The notes beneath the pieces were generated by a model. That model was not told the DNA's origin. It did no database searches and saw only the letters and a program-made list of their open reading frames with translations. Of a DNA stretch of 64,000 nucleotides, positions 35,449 to 45,432 are shown one piece after another (position 1 is the stretch's first letter; the number at the start of each line of letters is the position of its first letter). The position numbers and the translations under genes were made by a program. The stretch is from PALSA-894 sp963757565 (GTDB taxonomy: Bacteria > Pseudomonadota > Alphaproteobacteria > Rhizobiales > Xanthobacteraceae), in assembly GCA_963757565.1 (NCBI GenBank), contig CAVWSB010000010.1, forward strand, positions 372,001 through 436,000, given 5' to 3'.

Positions 35449-36319
35449 CTAGGTAACCGTTGCGGACTTGCGACGTGGACTGAGAACGCGAAGCGTGCGC
35501 GGTTCGAGCGGCCAGATTTGCGCAAGGCGCGCCACCGTCGCAAGCAACTGCGGGCTGCACGCCATCAATTCGCGCTCGTTCATGCGGTTGGTCGGTGCCG
35601 CGAGGCTGACCGCGCCGACGCATTCGGGCTCGCCGGTCAGCGACGTCAGGACGATTGGTGCCGCAATCGCAATTACGCCGAGCTCGCTTTCCTCGAAGCT
35701 CGTCGCGTAGCCACGCTTGCGCGTCAAATCGAGCTCGGCGCGGATCGCCTTGGCGCTGGTCTTGGTGAATTTCGTGCAGCGGCTTCATGCCCTCGCGCAG
35801 CATGTATTTCAGCGCGGTCTCGAACGGCAGTGTCGCAAGCCACGACTTCCCGATCGCCGTTGTGTGCAGATAGGCCTCGAGCGTGTAGTTCGGATCAAGC
35901 TGGAACGTGCGCTTCGCGCCCGCAACTGCGTAAACCCACGTGATGCGGTCCCCGTTCTCGACCACCGCCAGGCGCACCAGTTCACCCGTCTCTTCGGCGA
36001 ATGATTTCAGAACGGATGCCGATTGATCGAGCAGCCGTGTCTTCTGAAGCTGGCGGAGCCCGAGATTGCTGATGCGGTAAGTGAGGTTGTAGCGCTGCGC
36101 GACGCCGTCATGCCACACGATGTGGAGACCCTCCAGCGTAGCCAACAGCTTCACGGCAATCGCCTTGTTGACGTCGAGGTGGCGCGCGATGTCGGCCAGG
36201 CTTGCGCCCTCCGTGGCGTCTGCCAGCATCGCGACGATCTCGAACGCGCGTTCGACCGAAACGATCGTGTCCTCGGCAGGTCGCTCGACTACGTCGCTGC
36301 GTCGTGATGTCTGCGGCAT
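35449..36319 (-). CDS. IclR-family transcriptional regulator, frameshifted
   Basis: About 290 residues. The winged HTH is at about residues 20-80 (ASLADIARHLDVNKAIAVKLL) and the effector domain includes TTAIGKSWLA. One extra base near 35774 breaks the C-terminal domain; repair reads LHEFTKTSAKAIRAELD, then TRKRGYATSFEESELG. The gene lies inside the hyu operon between hyuB and the DapA-like gene and probably autoregulates it through the palindrome at 40327. Confidence 0.85.
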
Positions 36320-36328
36320 CCGCTCGTC

Positions 36329-38205
36329 CTAGCAGCAGCGGAAGGTGTTGAGTCCGGCGGCGGCGGCCGCGCGGATCAATCGGTTCGGCACGCGGATCGA
36401 GGGTCGGGAAGGCGCAGTGCGGGCATCCAAAGCGGGAGAAATCCTCACGCGCAAACGGCCGATCCTTCGGCAAGCCCTTGCGGCGCATGTCACGCCGCAG
36501 CGCCTCGCTGCGCGCCCTATCCGCGCGCCCGTCCGCGCCGAACTCGACGCCATAAAGCTGATGCGCCGCCTCGGTCGAGACATAGCCCTGCCGGACATCG
36601 TTTTCGACATCGTCGAGCTTGCGGTCGAGCGGATTGCCGCATCCGCCGCCGCCGCCCGAACGCAGCGTGTAGGCGTCGCCCTTCTTGAGGAACTGCGCCA
36701 ACACCTTGCCGGTCGGAAAGCGGATGTCTTCTCCCTCGCGCTGGAGTTCGACCTGATTGCCGAGCGCCGAGAGCCCGCCAAACAGTCCCCACGGCCGGCA
36801 ATCGACCCGCTCGATCTGCGCGTTGAAGCTGATCTCGTCGAGCGCACGCACGATCTGCTCGGTGCCGAGCCCGCCGCGATGCTTGCCGGCGCCGCCGGAA
36901 TCCTCGCGCAAGGCGTAACGCTCGACGATCAGCGGATACTTGGCCTCGACCTGTTCGCTCGGACCGTTGTGCGTATCGCCGTCGTTGATCGCGATGGTGG
37001 CGCTCATGCCATCCTCGCCGTGCTTGGCGCCCCAGCCGCCGCCGATCAGGCCGCCAAGATAGATAAAGAGATTGCCGTCGCGCGGATGGCGGCCGTTGAT
37101 GTTTGCCACGACGAGGTCGGCATGATGGCCCGCGATGACTCGGGTCGGCACGGCCGGCGCGAGCGCCTTGAAGATCGTGTCGACGATGGTCATCGGATAC
37201 GTCATCCACCAGCGCATCGGCGCCGGGCGCTGCGCGCTCACGACCTTGCCGGGCGGCAGGATGATGTCGAGCGAGCGGAAGGTGCCGTCATTGATCGGCA
37301 GATCGCGTCCCGACGTGATGCACTTGAACGCGACCTGCGCGGCTGAACGGCCAGCCGTGATGCCCGAATTATAGAAGCCTTTCACCTCCGGGCTGATGCC
37401 GGTGAGGTCGATCGTCATCCGGTCGCCCGCGACCGTCACCTTCACGCGCATCGGGATCCGCTTGCCGGTATCGACACCGTCGTCGTCCATGAAGGATTCG
37501 GCCTCGTAGACGCCGTCCGGGATCTGGCGCACGCTTTCGCGCGCCGTCGCCTCGGCGGCATCGAAGATCGCACCAATCGCGCCGAGTACGGCATCGCGGC
37601 CGTACTTCTGCGCCAACTCGAGGAAGCGCTTCTCGCCGGTTTTCACGGCGGCGACCTGCGCGCGCAAATCGCCCATCGCGCGCTCGGGAATGCGCACATT
37701 CATGCGGATGACGCGCAGGATATCGTCGTTCGGCTCGCCCTTGCGCCACGCCTTGACGATCGGCATCTGCAGGCCTTCGGAATAGATGTCGCGCGTCATG
37801 CCGCCGAGCGTGCCGCCGATGTCCTGCCAGTGCGCCATGCACGCCGAGAAGCCGATCAATTCGCCGTCATGGAAGACCGGCACCGAGAACGTCATGTGAT
37901 TGAGGTGGCTGCCGGTCGTATAGGCGTCGTTGGTCAGCAGCACATCGCCCGGATGGATGTTGTCGTAGCCAAAATATTCGATCTTGGCCTTGATGGTCTC
38001 GCTCATGCCGCGGATGAACATCGGCAGCCCGAGGCCGATCGAAACGGTGTTGCCCGCGCGATCGAACAGGCCGACCGTGAAGTCGAGCGCCTCGTAGATG
38101 ATCATGTTGTAGGCGGTCCGCATCAGGTTGGTCTTCATCTCCTCGGTCGCGGCGATGAAGCCATTGCGGACGATTTCAGTCGTGACGGGATCGATGCGGT
38201 GTCAT
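36329..38205 (-). CDS. hyuB: Hydantoinase B / 5-oxoprolinase beta-type subunit, frameshifted at both ends
   Basis: About 625 residues after repair. HyuB forms with HyuA an ATP-dependent cyclic amidase (N-methylhydantoinase, 5-oxoprolinase or acetophenone carboxylase-like). Landmarks are NLMRTAYNMIIYEALDFTVGL, DNIHPGDVLLTNDAYTTGSH and SGGAGKHRGGLG. An extra C near 38194 separates the start MTPIDPVTTEIVRNGF from the rest, and an extra base near 36391 affects the last 20 residues; repair ends LIRAAAAAGLNTFRCC at 36329. A CPHC motif near the C terminus may bind metal. Confidence 0.88.
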
Positions 38206-40288
38206 ATGCACATCCACCGTAATGTCGAGATTGCCGAGGCGGTCGACTTTCAGCGTGTCGCCCGGCGCCAGCACGGTCGTTGACGCATACTCCTGAATGA
38301 GCGCAGGCCCGGCGAGCGTATCGCCTGCGCCGAGCTTCTCGCGCGCATAGATCGGCGTATCGATGCGTCCGCCGAGCACGCCAAATTCCACCGGCCGCAC
38401 GCTGATCAGCGCCGCATCGATCGAACCGCTGCCGGCGGGGAGCGCAGTCTGCGCCGGCTTGCCGATGACGCCGGTAACCGAAAGGCGCAGGCTGACGATC
38501 TCGGCCTTTTCGTCCGCCGACGCGTAGCCGTAGCGAACCTGGTGAACGGCATCGAAGCGCGCCTTGATGCCGGCGGTGTCGCGCCTGGCGAACAGCTCGC
38601 CCGGCACCTCGACGGTGACGGCGTGCTCCTGCCCGATGTAGCGCATGTCCGCCGCGTGTTTTACCACGATGTCGACGCTGTGCGGTGCGGCCGCGTGCAC
38701 ATCCGCCCGCCCCTGCGCCTCCATCTCGGCGAACACCTTGTCGAACGTCTCGAACGGCGCATCCGCGAGCCGCGCGAACAGCGATCGCACGAAGTCGCGG
38801 CGCAGGTCCGTGACCAGCATGCCATAGGCCGAGAAGTGACCCGGCGCGACCGGGATAATGACGCGACCGATCTTGAGTTCGCGCGCAACCAATGTCGCGT
38901 GCAGTGGACCCGCGCCGCCATAGGCCACCATCGCGAAGTCGCGCGCGTCGAGCCCGCGTTCCGTGGTGACGCGCTTGACGACGTTTGCCATCTGCGTCAC
39001 CGCGATGCGCACAATGCCGTCCGCCGCTTCATTTGCGCTGAGCTTGAGTGGATCGGCGATTTTCTCGACAATCGATTTTTTCGCACCCTCGACATCGAGA
39101 AGCATCTCGCCACCAAGGAAAAGCTCCGGCGTGAGGCGGCCAAGCACAACGTTTGCATCCGTGATGGTCGGCTCCGTCCCGCCATTGCCGTAACAGACCG
39201 GCCCCGGCACGGCGCCCGCACTCTCCGGCCCGACACGCATCGCCGAGCCCGCGACCACACGCGCGATGCTGCCGCCGCCCGTGCCGACCTCTTCGATATC
39301 GATCATCGGAATCTGGATCGGGAGTCCTTCGTTGTAGCCGCCGACCATCACCTGACCTGCAGTCAGTTCCACGCCATTGAGGATCACGCCGGCCTTCGCG
39401 GTCGTGCCGCCCATGTCGAACGCAATCGCATTCGGCAGGTCGATCTGCCGGCACAATTCACGCGTGCCGATGACGCCGGCCGCCGGGCCCGATTCCAGCA
39501 TGCGGATGCATTCGCGCCGGGCCTGATTGGAATCGTAAAGGCCGCCATTCGACTGCACGACCAGGAATTTGCCCGGGAATGCTGCACGTTCGAGAAACGC
39601 GTTGGTCTCGTCGAGGTAGTCCTTCACGCGCGGACCGATATAGGCGTTTGCCGCGACCGTCGAGGTGCGCTCGAACTCGCGATATTCCTGCGAAAGCTCA
39701 TGCGACGCCGTGACGAACGCGTTCGGCAAGCGGCGGGCAAAGAAGTCGCGCGCGCGGATCTCGTGCTCGGGATTGCGATAGGAGTGCAGGAACAGGATCG
39801 CAACTGCGTTGATGTTTTCCGTCTCGAGACGCTTCGCGATCAGCTCCAATTCGGCTTCGTCGAGCGGGCGCAGCACCTCGCCGGCCGCATTCATGCGCTC
39901 GATCGACCTCGATACGCAGCGCGCGTTCGATCAACGGGCGATGCTTGCGGAAGAACAGGTTGTAGGCTTCCGGCCGGTTGACGCGGCCGATCTCGTAGAT
40001 GTCGCGGAAACCTTTGGTGGTCACCAGCGCGGTCTTGGCGCCTGTGCGCTCCAGCAGGGCATTGATGGCGACGGTAGTGCCATGCAGAAACAGTTGCCCC
40101 GCACCGAACGATGCCCCGGCCTTGCTTACGCCGGTAGCCATGCCTTCAATCAGGTGCGATGGCGTCGTTAACGTCTTGCCGAGCCGAATGCGGCCGGAGC
40201 CTTCATCGAACACCGCAAGATCGGTGAATGTGCCGCCCACGTCGGCCGCAATGCGCAGCGTCGCCTGTCCAGATAGCCGCTCCGACAT
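38176..40288 (-). CDS. hyuA: Hydantoinase A / 5-oxoprolinase alpha-type subunit, frameshifted
   Basis: About 695 residues, ATP-dependent half of the cyclic amidase, ASKHA fold. The N terminus has AADVGGTFTDLAVF (phosphate loop 1, about residue 13) and the middle AFDMGGTTAKAGVI (loop 2), followed by VGTGGGSIA and VAYGGAGPLHA. One extra base near 39903 splits it; repair joins LRIEVDERMNAAGEVLRPL. The tail runs in frame into the HyuB start; a further extra C near 38207 would give a TGA overlapping the HyuB ATG, the usual arrangement. First gene of the operon, with AGGAAG before ATG 40288. Confidence 0.88.
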
Positions 40289-40326
40289 CCTCGACTGCTT
40301 CCTCGCGCTGTTGATCGCCGATCTTA

Positions 40327-40341
40327 GGTAACGGCGTTACC
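40327..40341. promoter_or_regulatory. Perfect 15-bp palindrome GGTAACG-G-CGTTACC, candidate IclR operator
   Basis: It lies 39 bases upstream of hyuA. IclR-family regulators bind palindromes of about 15 bp near their own operon promoters, and an IclR gene is in this operon. The rest of the 277-base space between hyuA and the next operon shows no gene. Confidence 0.55.
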
Positions 40342-40565
40342 CCAGAGAAAGAGGATATATCCGGCGTCAAGTCAACCACCGAAAGGCGACCCTCGGCTTC
40401 CGCTGATTTGATCCGGATTACATTGAGGCACCCGGCTCAAGTTTGCGCGGTACAGTCTCCGGGGAAATTGCAGCGTAGTGCAGAGCCGTCATGAACCTTT
40501 GGTGGCTGTTTTTGGTTCAACTCAACCGTCGTTATAGAACCGCGTCGCTCAGATTCCGCGAACGG

Positions 40566-41366
40566 CTAGCGACCGTTGAAAGAAGGCTCCCGGCGCTCCA
40601 CGAAAGCGGTCACACCCTCCCACGCGTCCTCCGAATGTGCGATCCGCGCGAGCGTTTGCGCCTCATCCTCCATTTGGGTTTCAACACCCTGTGTCCTGCC
40701 ACGCAACGTCAGTTGCTTGATCGCATCCAGCGCAAGCGGCGCGCCAAGAGCAAGCTTCTGGGCCGCCGCTTCGGCCTGCTCGAACAGCGATTGCGCGTCA
40801 CCAACGACGACATCGACAAGTCCGGCTGCGCAAGCCTCGGTCGCGTCCATCACTTCGGAGAGCAACAAAAAGCGCTTCGCACGGCTCAAACCCATTCGCT
40901 GCGCCAGCGTGACGGTCGAACCGCTGTCTGCACTAAATCCAATCCGTGCAAAGCCGGCAGCAAACCTGGCATCCCTCGTTGCATAAACGAGGTCGGCAGA
41001 TGCGACGAGCGATACCGCGCCGCCGCCAACGCTGCCGTTTACCGCGGCAATGACTGGCGCGCGCATCCGCATAAAGCGCGCGATCGCGGAATGGAGGTCT
41101 GAGGTCCATTCCTTGACCATTGTGGGAAGTCGCTCGCGACTTCTGGCAAACGCCTTGATATCGCCGCCAACGCTGAAGATGCGGCCGCGGGCACTGAGCA
41201 GGACCACGCGAACGTTCTTATCTTCGCCAAGCGAGATCGCGAGTTGCTTCAGCTCCTGGCTCAGAATCGCGTCGATTGGATTTCCACGGTCGGGCTGGTT
41301 GAGAACAACGCGCGCAATGCCCCCACTGATCGTACACTCAATCGATTTCAAATTATCCGACGTCAT
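40566..41366 (-). CDS. Enoyl-CoA hydratase/isomerase family protein, isomerase-like
   Basis: Crotonase-fold protein of 266 residues. Oxyanion-hole text is FSVGGDI (about residue 66) and GSVGGGAVSLVASADL (about 110). The two hydratase Glu positions are not kept; instead FARIGFSADSGST carries an Asp as in PaaG-type isomerases. It is probably an isomerase or hydrolase rather than a hydratase. Last gene of the long acyl-CoA/Liv operon, 45 bases after the SDR gene. Confidence 0.85.
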   Translation of the reverse strand: MTSDNLKSIECTISGGIARVVLNQPDRGNPIDAILSQELKQLAISLGEDKNVRVVLLSARGRIFSVGGDIKAFARSRERLPTMVKEWTSDLHSAIARFMRMRAPVIAAVNGSVGGGAVSLVASADLVYATRDARFAAGFARIGFSADSGSTVTLAQRMGLSRAKRFLLLSEVMDATEACAAGLVDVVVGDAQSLFEQAEAAAQKLALGAPLALDAIKQLTLRGRTQGVETQMEDEAQTLARIAHSEDAWEGVTAFVERREPSFNGR

Positions 41367-41411
41367 GCTTTCGCCTCCTCGCGAATGACCGCTGCGAGCG
41401 CGCCAGCAGCC

Positions 41412-42179
41412 TCAGCCCGCCATCGACAGGCCGCCCGAGACGCTGATGACCTGCCCGGTCACGTAGGCCGCATCGTCGCTGGCAAAGAACGCGATCGCGC
41501 CCGGCAGGTCGTCGGGCGCGCCGATACGGCCAAGCGGAATGGATCGCCGGAACGCGTCCATCAGTTTGTCCGGATTGCTCGCGCCTTTGAGAAACTCCGC
41601 GAAGAGATTGGTACTGGTCGGCCCCGGGCATACGACATTCAGCGTGATGCCATGGCGCGCGTGCTCGCGCGCGAGCGTCTTGGTGAGGCCGAGCATCGCG
41701 GCCTTGCAGGCGGCGTACACCGCCTCCCCGGTCGAGCCCACGCGCGCCGCATCCGACGCGATGTTGACCACCCGGCCATATTTTCTCTCCACCATGCCGG
41801 GCAGGACCGCGTGATGCATGTGCAGCGGTCCGTGCAGATTGATCGCGATCAAGCGCTCCCACTCCGACGGCTCGGTCTTGAGGAAGGGTTTGAAAATGTC
41901 GAAGCCCGCATTGTTGACCAGGATCGCAGCAGGCCCCAGCGCGGCCTCGGACGCCGCCACGGCAGCATCGACGCTTTTGCGGTCCGTGATGTCGCAGACG
42001 AAAGACTGCGCCTTGAAGCCTGCGGCACCGATCTCGGCCGCAACCTTGCCGGCGCCGCCCTCGTCGCGATCGAACACGGCGACGCGTGCGCCCTCCGCGG
42101 CAAGTCGTCTGCATGTCGCCGAGCCGATCCCGCCGGCGCCACCCGTGACGATGGCGACCCTGCCGTCAAATCTCGTCAT
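41412..42179 (-). CDS. badH: BadH-like 2-hydroxycyclohexanecarboxyl-CoA dehydrogenase (SDR)
   Basis: SDR of 255 residues, the exact length of BadH from Rhodopseudomonas palustris, which oxidises 2-hydroxycyclohexanecarboxyl-CoA in benzoate and cyclohexanecarboxylate breakdown. Shared text recalled from that protein includes NAGFDIFKPFLKTEPSEWER, LHMHHAVLPGMVERK and AREHARHGITLNVVCPGPT. NAD loop TGGAGGIG, catalytic Ser (NIASDA), YAACK. The ATG at 42179 is preferred. A related alicyclic or methyl-branched 3-hydroxyacyl-CoA could be the real substrate, since BadI and BadK-like partners are not evident. Confidence 0.75.
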   Translation of the reverse strand: MTRFDGRVAIVTGGAGGIGSATCRRLAAEGARVAVFDRDEGGAGKVAAEIGAAGFKAQSFVCDITDRKSVDAAVAASEAALGPAAILVNNAGFDIFKPFLKTEPSEWERLIAINLHGPLHMHHAVLPGMVERKYGRVVNIASDAARVGSTGEAVYAACKAAMLGLTKTLAREHARHGITLNVVCPGPTSTNLFAEFLKGASNPDKLMDAFRRSIPLGRIGAPDDLPGAIAFFASDDAAYVTGQVISVSGGLSMAG

Positions 42180-42265
42180 GTCGTTTGGTCCCAACTGAAT
42201 TCGATGAGGGGCGAGGCCGGGCAAGCTCCCGGCCGCGCCGTTACCGCTCTATCGTGGCGGCCGAA

Positions 42266-43519
42266 CTACTTCTTCCCTTCGGACTTGGCATAGTCGGCCG
42301 AGTTCTCTTTCACGACCTTCCACACCTCGTCGGAGAAGCCGGCGATCCAGTCGGTCTCCGGAACCCATTTGGCGCCGTCCCACATCTCGATGCGGGTTTT
42401 GCCGCCGCCGCCGTGATCCTTCGCCGTGACAGTCATTGGCGCCATCAGGCCATTGGCGCTGAAGTCCTTCATCGATTCGAGGCCGGCCTTGATCTTCTCC
42501 GGCGTCAACGGCCAGCCGCCCTGCTTCACGGCAAGGCGAGCGCCCTCGAACGCGATCGAGTACATCGCAAGGCCGGTGTTATAGTAGACGTCCTCGAGGT
42601 GCTTGCGATCGCCGGCCCCTTTGCCCTTGTCGTAAAGCTCCCTGACGATCTCCTGGATCAACGGATGATCCTGACCGCCGGCCACGTTGGTGCCGCGCTT
42701 GAGCCCCTTTGCGGCGTCCGCGCCGATATTCTTGATGTCCACTTCATTGAACCAGTTGACCGCGATGTACTTGCTGATCGGAATGCCGTTGCGCTTCATC
42801 TCGCGCGACGCGATCACATGCATGTTGGAGAGGCTCCAGCTGATGATCCAGTCCGGATTGAAGCGCCGCATCTGCGTCCATGCGGACGCCTGATCGTTGC
42901 CGGGCAGCGGATAGGGGAAGAGCTGAAGGTCGAAGCCCTCCTTGGCGGCGAGGGTCTTGAGGATGCCGATCGGCTCCTGGCCGAACGGATAGTCGACGTA
43001 GAGGAAAGCGACCTTGACGTCCTTCAGCTTACCGTCCGACTTCTGCTTGATGTATTCGACGTCGTTGGCGGCCTGCCCCCAGTAGGTCGGCCCGACCGGG
43101 AACACCATCTTGAAGACCTCGCCATCGACCGCGTCGCCGCGTCCGGCGAGCGACTGCAGCATGATGTTTCCGTCCTGCGTGATGCGCGGCAGCACCGCGC
43201 GCGACACCGGCGTCGACAGGAAGTCAAACACCATCACGCCTTCGCGCTTCAGCTTCTCGTAGCACTCGATTCCGCGCTGCGGCTCGTTGCCGTGATCCTG
43301 GACGATGACCTCGATCGGATGCCCCTCGATGCCGCCTTTCTGGTTCAGCAGCGTGGCGTAATCGCGCGCAGCCTGAGCTACCTGCGGTGTCACGAACGAA
43401 TAGGCCTTGGTGATGTCGTAGCAGAGCGCGAACTTGATCGGCTCCTGCGCAGACGCGGGCGCCATGCCTGCGACTGCGATCGCCGTGGCGGCGAACAATG
43501 TGGACAGTGTGAGCTTCAC
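42266..43519 (-). CDS. Liv-type ABC substrate-binding protein
   Basis: Binding protein of 417 residues with a signal peptide ending ASAQ near residue 24, then EPIKFALCYDITKAYSFVTP. This subgroup occurs with importers for aromatic and alicyclic acids. It belongs to the importer LivGHMF encoded just upstream in the same operon. TATTCC-type spacing before ATG 43519 (GAGGGAGGAATAAAG) is a strong ribosome site. Confidence 0.92.
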   Translation of the reverse strand: MKLTLSTLFAATAIAVAGMAPASAQEPIKFALCYDITKAYSFVTPQVAQAARDYATLLNQKGGIEGHPIEVIVQDHGNEPQRGIECYEKLKREGVMVFDFLSTPVSRAVLPRITQDGNIMLQSLAGRGDAVDGEVFKMVFPVGPTYWGQAANDVEYIKQKSDGKLKDVKVAFLYVDYPFGQEPIGILKTLAAKEGFDLQLFPYPLPGNDQASAWTQMRRFNPDWIISWSLSNMHVIASREMKRNGIPISKYIAVNWFNEVDIKNIGADAAKGLKRGTNVAGGQDHPLIQEIVRELYDKGKGAGDRKHLEDVYYNTGLAMYSIAFEGARLAVKQGGWPLTPEKIKAGLESMKDFSANGLMAPMTVTAKDHGGGGKTRIEMWDGAKWVPETDWIAGFSDEVWKVVKENSADYAKSEGKK

Positions 43520-43566
43520 TTTATTCCTCCCTCGCGAAATGCCGTGTTTGTTTTCAGTTTGTCAGG

Positions 43567-44355
43567 TCAGCCAGCGTTTGCGGCGCCGGTAGTGCTTGAT
43601 GTCGTGGAAGTTTCGCGCCTTGCTTCCTCCAGGTAGAATTCTTGGATATCGGGGTTATTCTTCAGTGCGTTCGCACTATCATGCATGACCACGCGCCCGC
43701 TCTCAATCAGGTAGCCGTGCGACACGATTTCGAGCGCTGCGACAGCATTCTGCTCGACCAGCAGCACGGACAGTCCTTCCTCTTTGTTGATGTTGCGTAC
43801 GATTTCGAAAATCTCCGCGACCAGGAACGGCGCGAGGCCGAGGCTCGGCTCGTCCAGCATCAGGAGCTTCGGCTGTGTCATCAGGGCGCGGCCGATCGCG
43901 AGCATCTGCTGTTCACCGCCCGAGAGGTAGCCGGCCTCGGATGATCGGCGCTCATAAAGCCGCGGGAAGTAGCCGTAGACCCGCTCCTTGTTGCGCGCGA
44001 CATCGTGGCGGCTGCGGATCGCGGACGCGGCGACGAGATTCTCGTCCGGCGTCAGATGCTCAAACACGCGGCGGCCTTCGAGCACATGCGCGATGCCGAG
44101 ACGCACGCGCTCCTGCGGCGGCAATCCGCCGATATCCTTGCCGAGGAAAGACAGTTCGCCGCGCCGCACCTCGCCGCGCTCAGCCGTCAGCAGCCCGCTG
44201 ATCGACTTCAGGGTGGTGCTCTTGCCGGCGCCGTTCGCGCCGAGCAGCGCGACCATGCCGCCCTCCGGAACCTGCAGCGACACGCCCTTGATGGCGAGCG
44301 ACACATAGTCGTAGACGACTTCGATATTGTTGAGGGTCAGGATCGGGGCTGTCAT
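43567..44355 (-). CDS. LivF-type ABC ATPase
   Basis: ATPase of 262 residues. Walker A GANGAGKST near residue 41, signature LSGGEQQMLAIGRAL, Walker B LLMLDEPSLGLAP, then VEQNAVAA. The C-terminal tail of about 15 residues is Thr/Ser/Ala-rich and unusual. The start lies two bases after LivM. Confidence 0.93.
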   Translation of the reverse strand: MTAPILTLNNIEVVYDYVSLAIKGVSLQVPEGGMVALLGANGAGKSTTLKSISGLLTAERGEVRRGELSFLGKDIGGLPPQERVRLGIAHVLEGRRVFEHLTPDENLVAASAIRSRHDVARNKERVYGYFPRLYERRSSEAGYLSGGEQQMLAIGRALMTQPKLLMLDEPSLGLAPFLVAEIFEIVRNINKEEGLSVLLVEQNAVAALEIVSHGYLIESGRVVMHDSANALKNNPDIQEFYLEEARRETSTTSSTTGAANAG

Positions 44356-44357
44356 GG

Positions 44358-45432
44358 CTATTTCTTGACGTAGCCGAATGGCCAGACGAGCAGATAGTCG
44401 CGAATATTGCCGTAAATCTTGCCGAGCCCGAGCGGTTCGATCAGCAGGAAAATGATGATCAGAGCGCCGTAGAGCGCATGCGGCAGGTGAGCCAGCGTCT
44501 CGATACCAAGCGAGACGCCGAGCTTCGCCGCACCCCACGAAATGAACGTGTTCATCAGGCCGGGCATCAGCAGGATGAAGCCTGCGCCGAAGTAGCTTCC
44601 GATGATCGAACCGAGCCCGCCGACGATGACCATGGCGAGCGCCTGGATCGACACATCGACGGAAAACTGTTCCGGCGTGACCGCGTGGTAGAATGTTCCA
44701 ATCAGGATCGCGCCGGTGACCCCGCCGATGAACGAGGACGCCGCGAAGGCGACGAGCTTGAAATAGAAGCTGTTCACGCCGATGACGGCGGCCGCGTAAT
44801 CCTTCTCACGCACCGCGATCAGCGCGCGGCCGAGCGCGGTGCGCCGCAAATTGAGCATGAAGAGTGTGACGAGCACGCACCAGCCGAGCGTAATATAATA
44901 AAGACCCGCTTCCGACCGCACCGCGATGCCAAGCAGGCGAATGTCCGGCGCCTGCAATGTCGCCTGCGTGCCGCCGCTGATCGCCGGAACGTGCGAGATG
45001 GTCCAGTCCATGACGAACTGCAGCGCAAGCGTACTGAGCGCGAGATAAAGCCCTTTGACGCGCAGCGAGGCGAACGCAAACACAGAGTCCGATCGCCGCC
45101 GCCGTCAGCCCGCCGAGCACGATGGCGATTTCCCACGGCACGCCGAAGCGCGTCGCATGCACGGTCGCGTACGCGCCGATCCCCATCACGGCCGCATATC
45201 CGAGGTGAAACTGGCCCGCCCAACCGATGATGAGGTTGAGGCCGAGCGTTGCCGCCGTCCACACCAGCCATGGAAGAATGAAGCTGCTGAGATAGAGCGA
45301 GTTGACGCAGAACGGCGCCACAATGGCGAATGCCAGCAGGCCAGCGATCATGATCCGGTCAGCCGGGATCGGGAACAGCGCGCGGTCCGCCGCGTAGTCC
45401 GTGTGGAGTATCCCCGCCTGACGGAACAGCAT
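44358..45432 (-). CDS. LivM-type ABC permease, frameshifted
   Basis: About 358 residues. N-terminal part has GLNLIIGWAGQFHLGYAAVMG and the C-terminal part VREKDYAAAVIGVNSFYFKL and IVGGLGSIIGSYFGAGF. One extra base near 45084 splits the gene; removal reads AAIGLVFAFASLRVKGLYLA. The ATG at 45432 overlaps the LivH stop (TAATG). Confidence 0.9.

Noticed and set aside
35452..35461. GGTAACCGTT near the DapA-like start as a second IclR site
   Set aside because: Only the first half matches the palindrome at 40327, and it overlaps the IclR stop codon; likely chance.
38542..39981. 479-codon plus-strand frame opposite hyuA
   Set aside because: Antisense shadow; hyuA motifs occupy the minus strand throughout.
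40491..41102. Plus-strand frame starting in the gap upstream of hyuA
   Set aside because: Starts in a region without a ribosome site and runs antisense to an intact crotonase gene.
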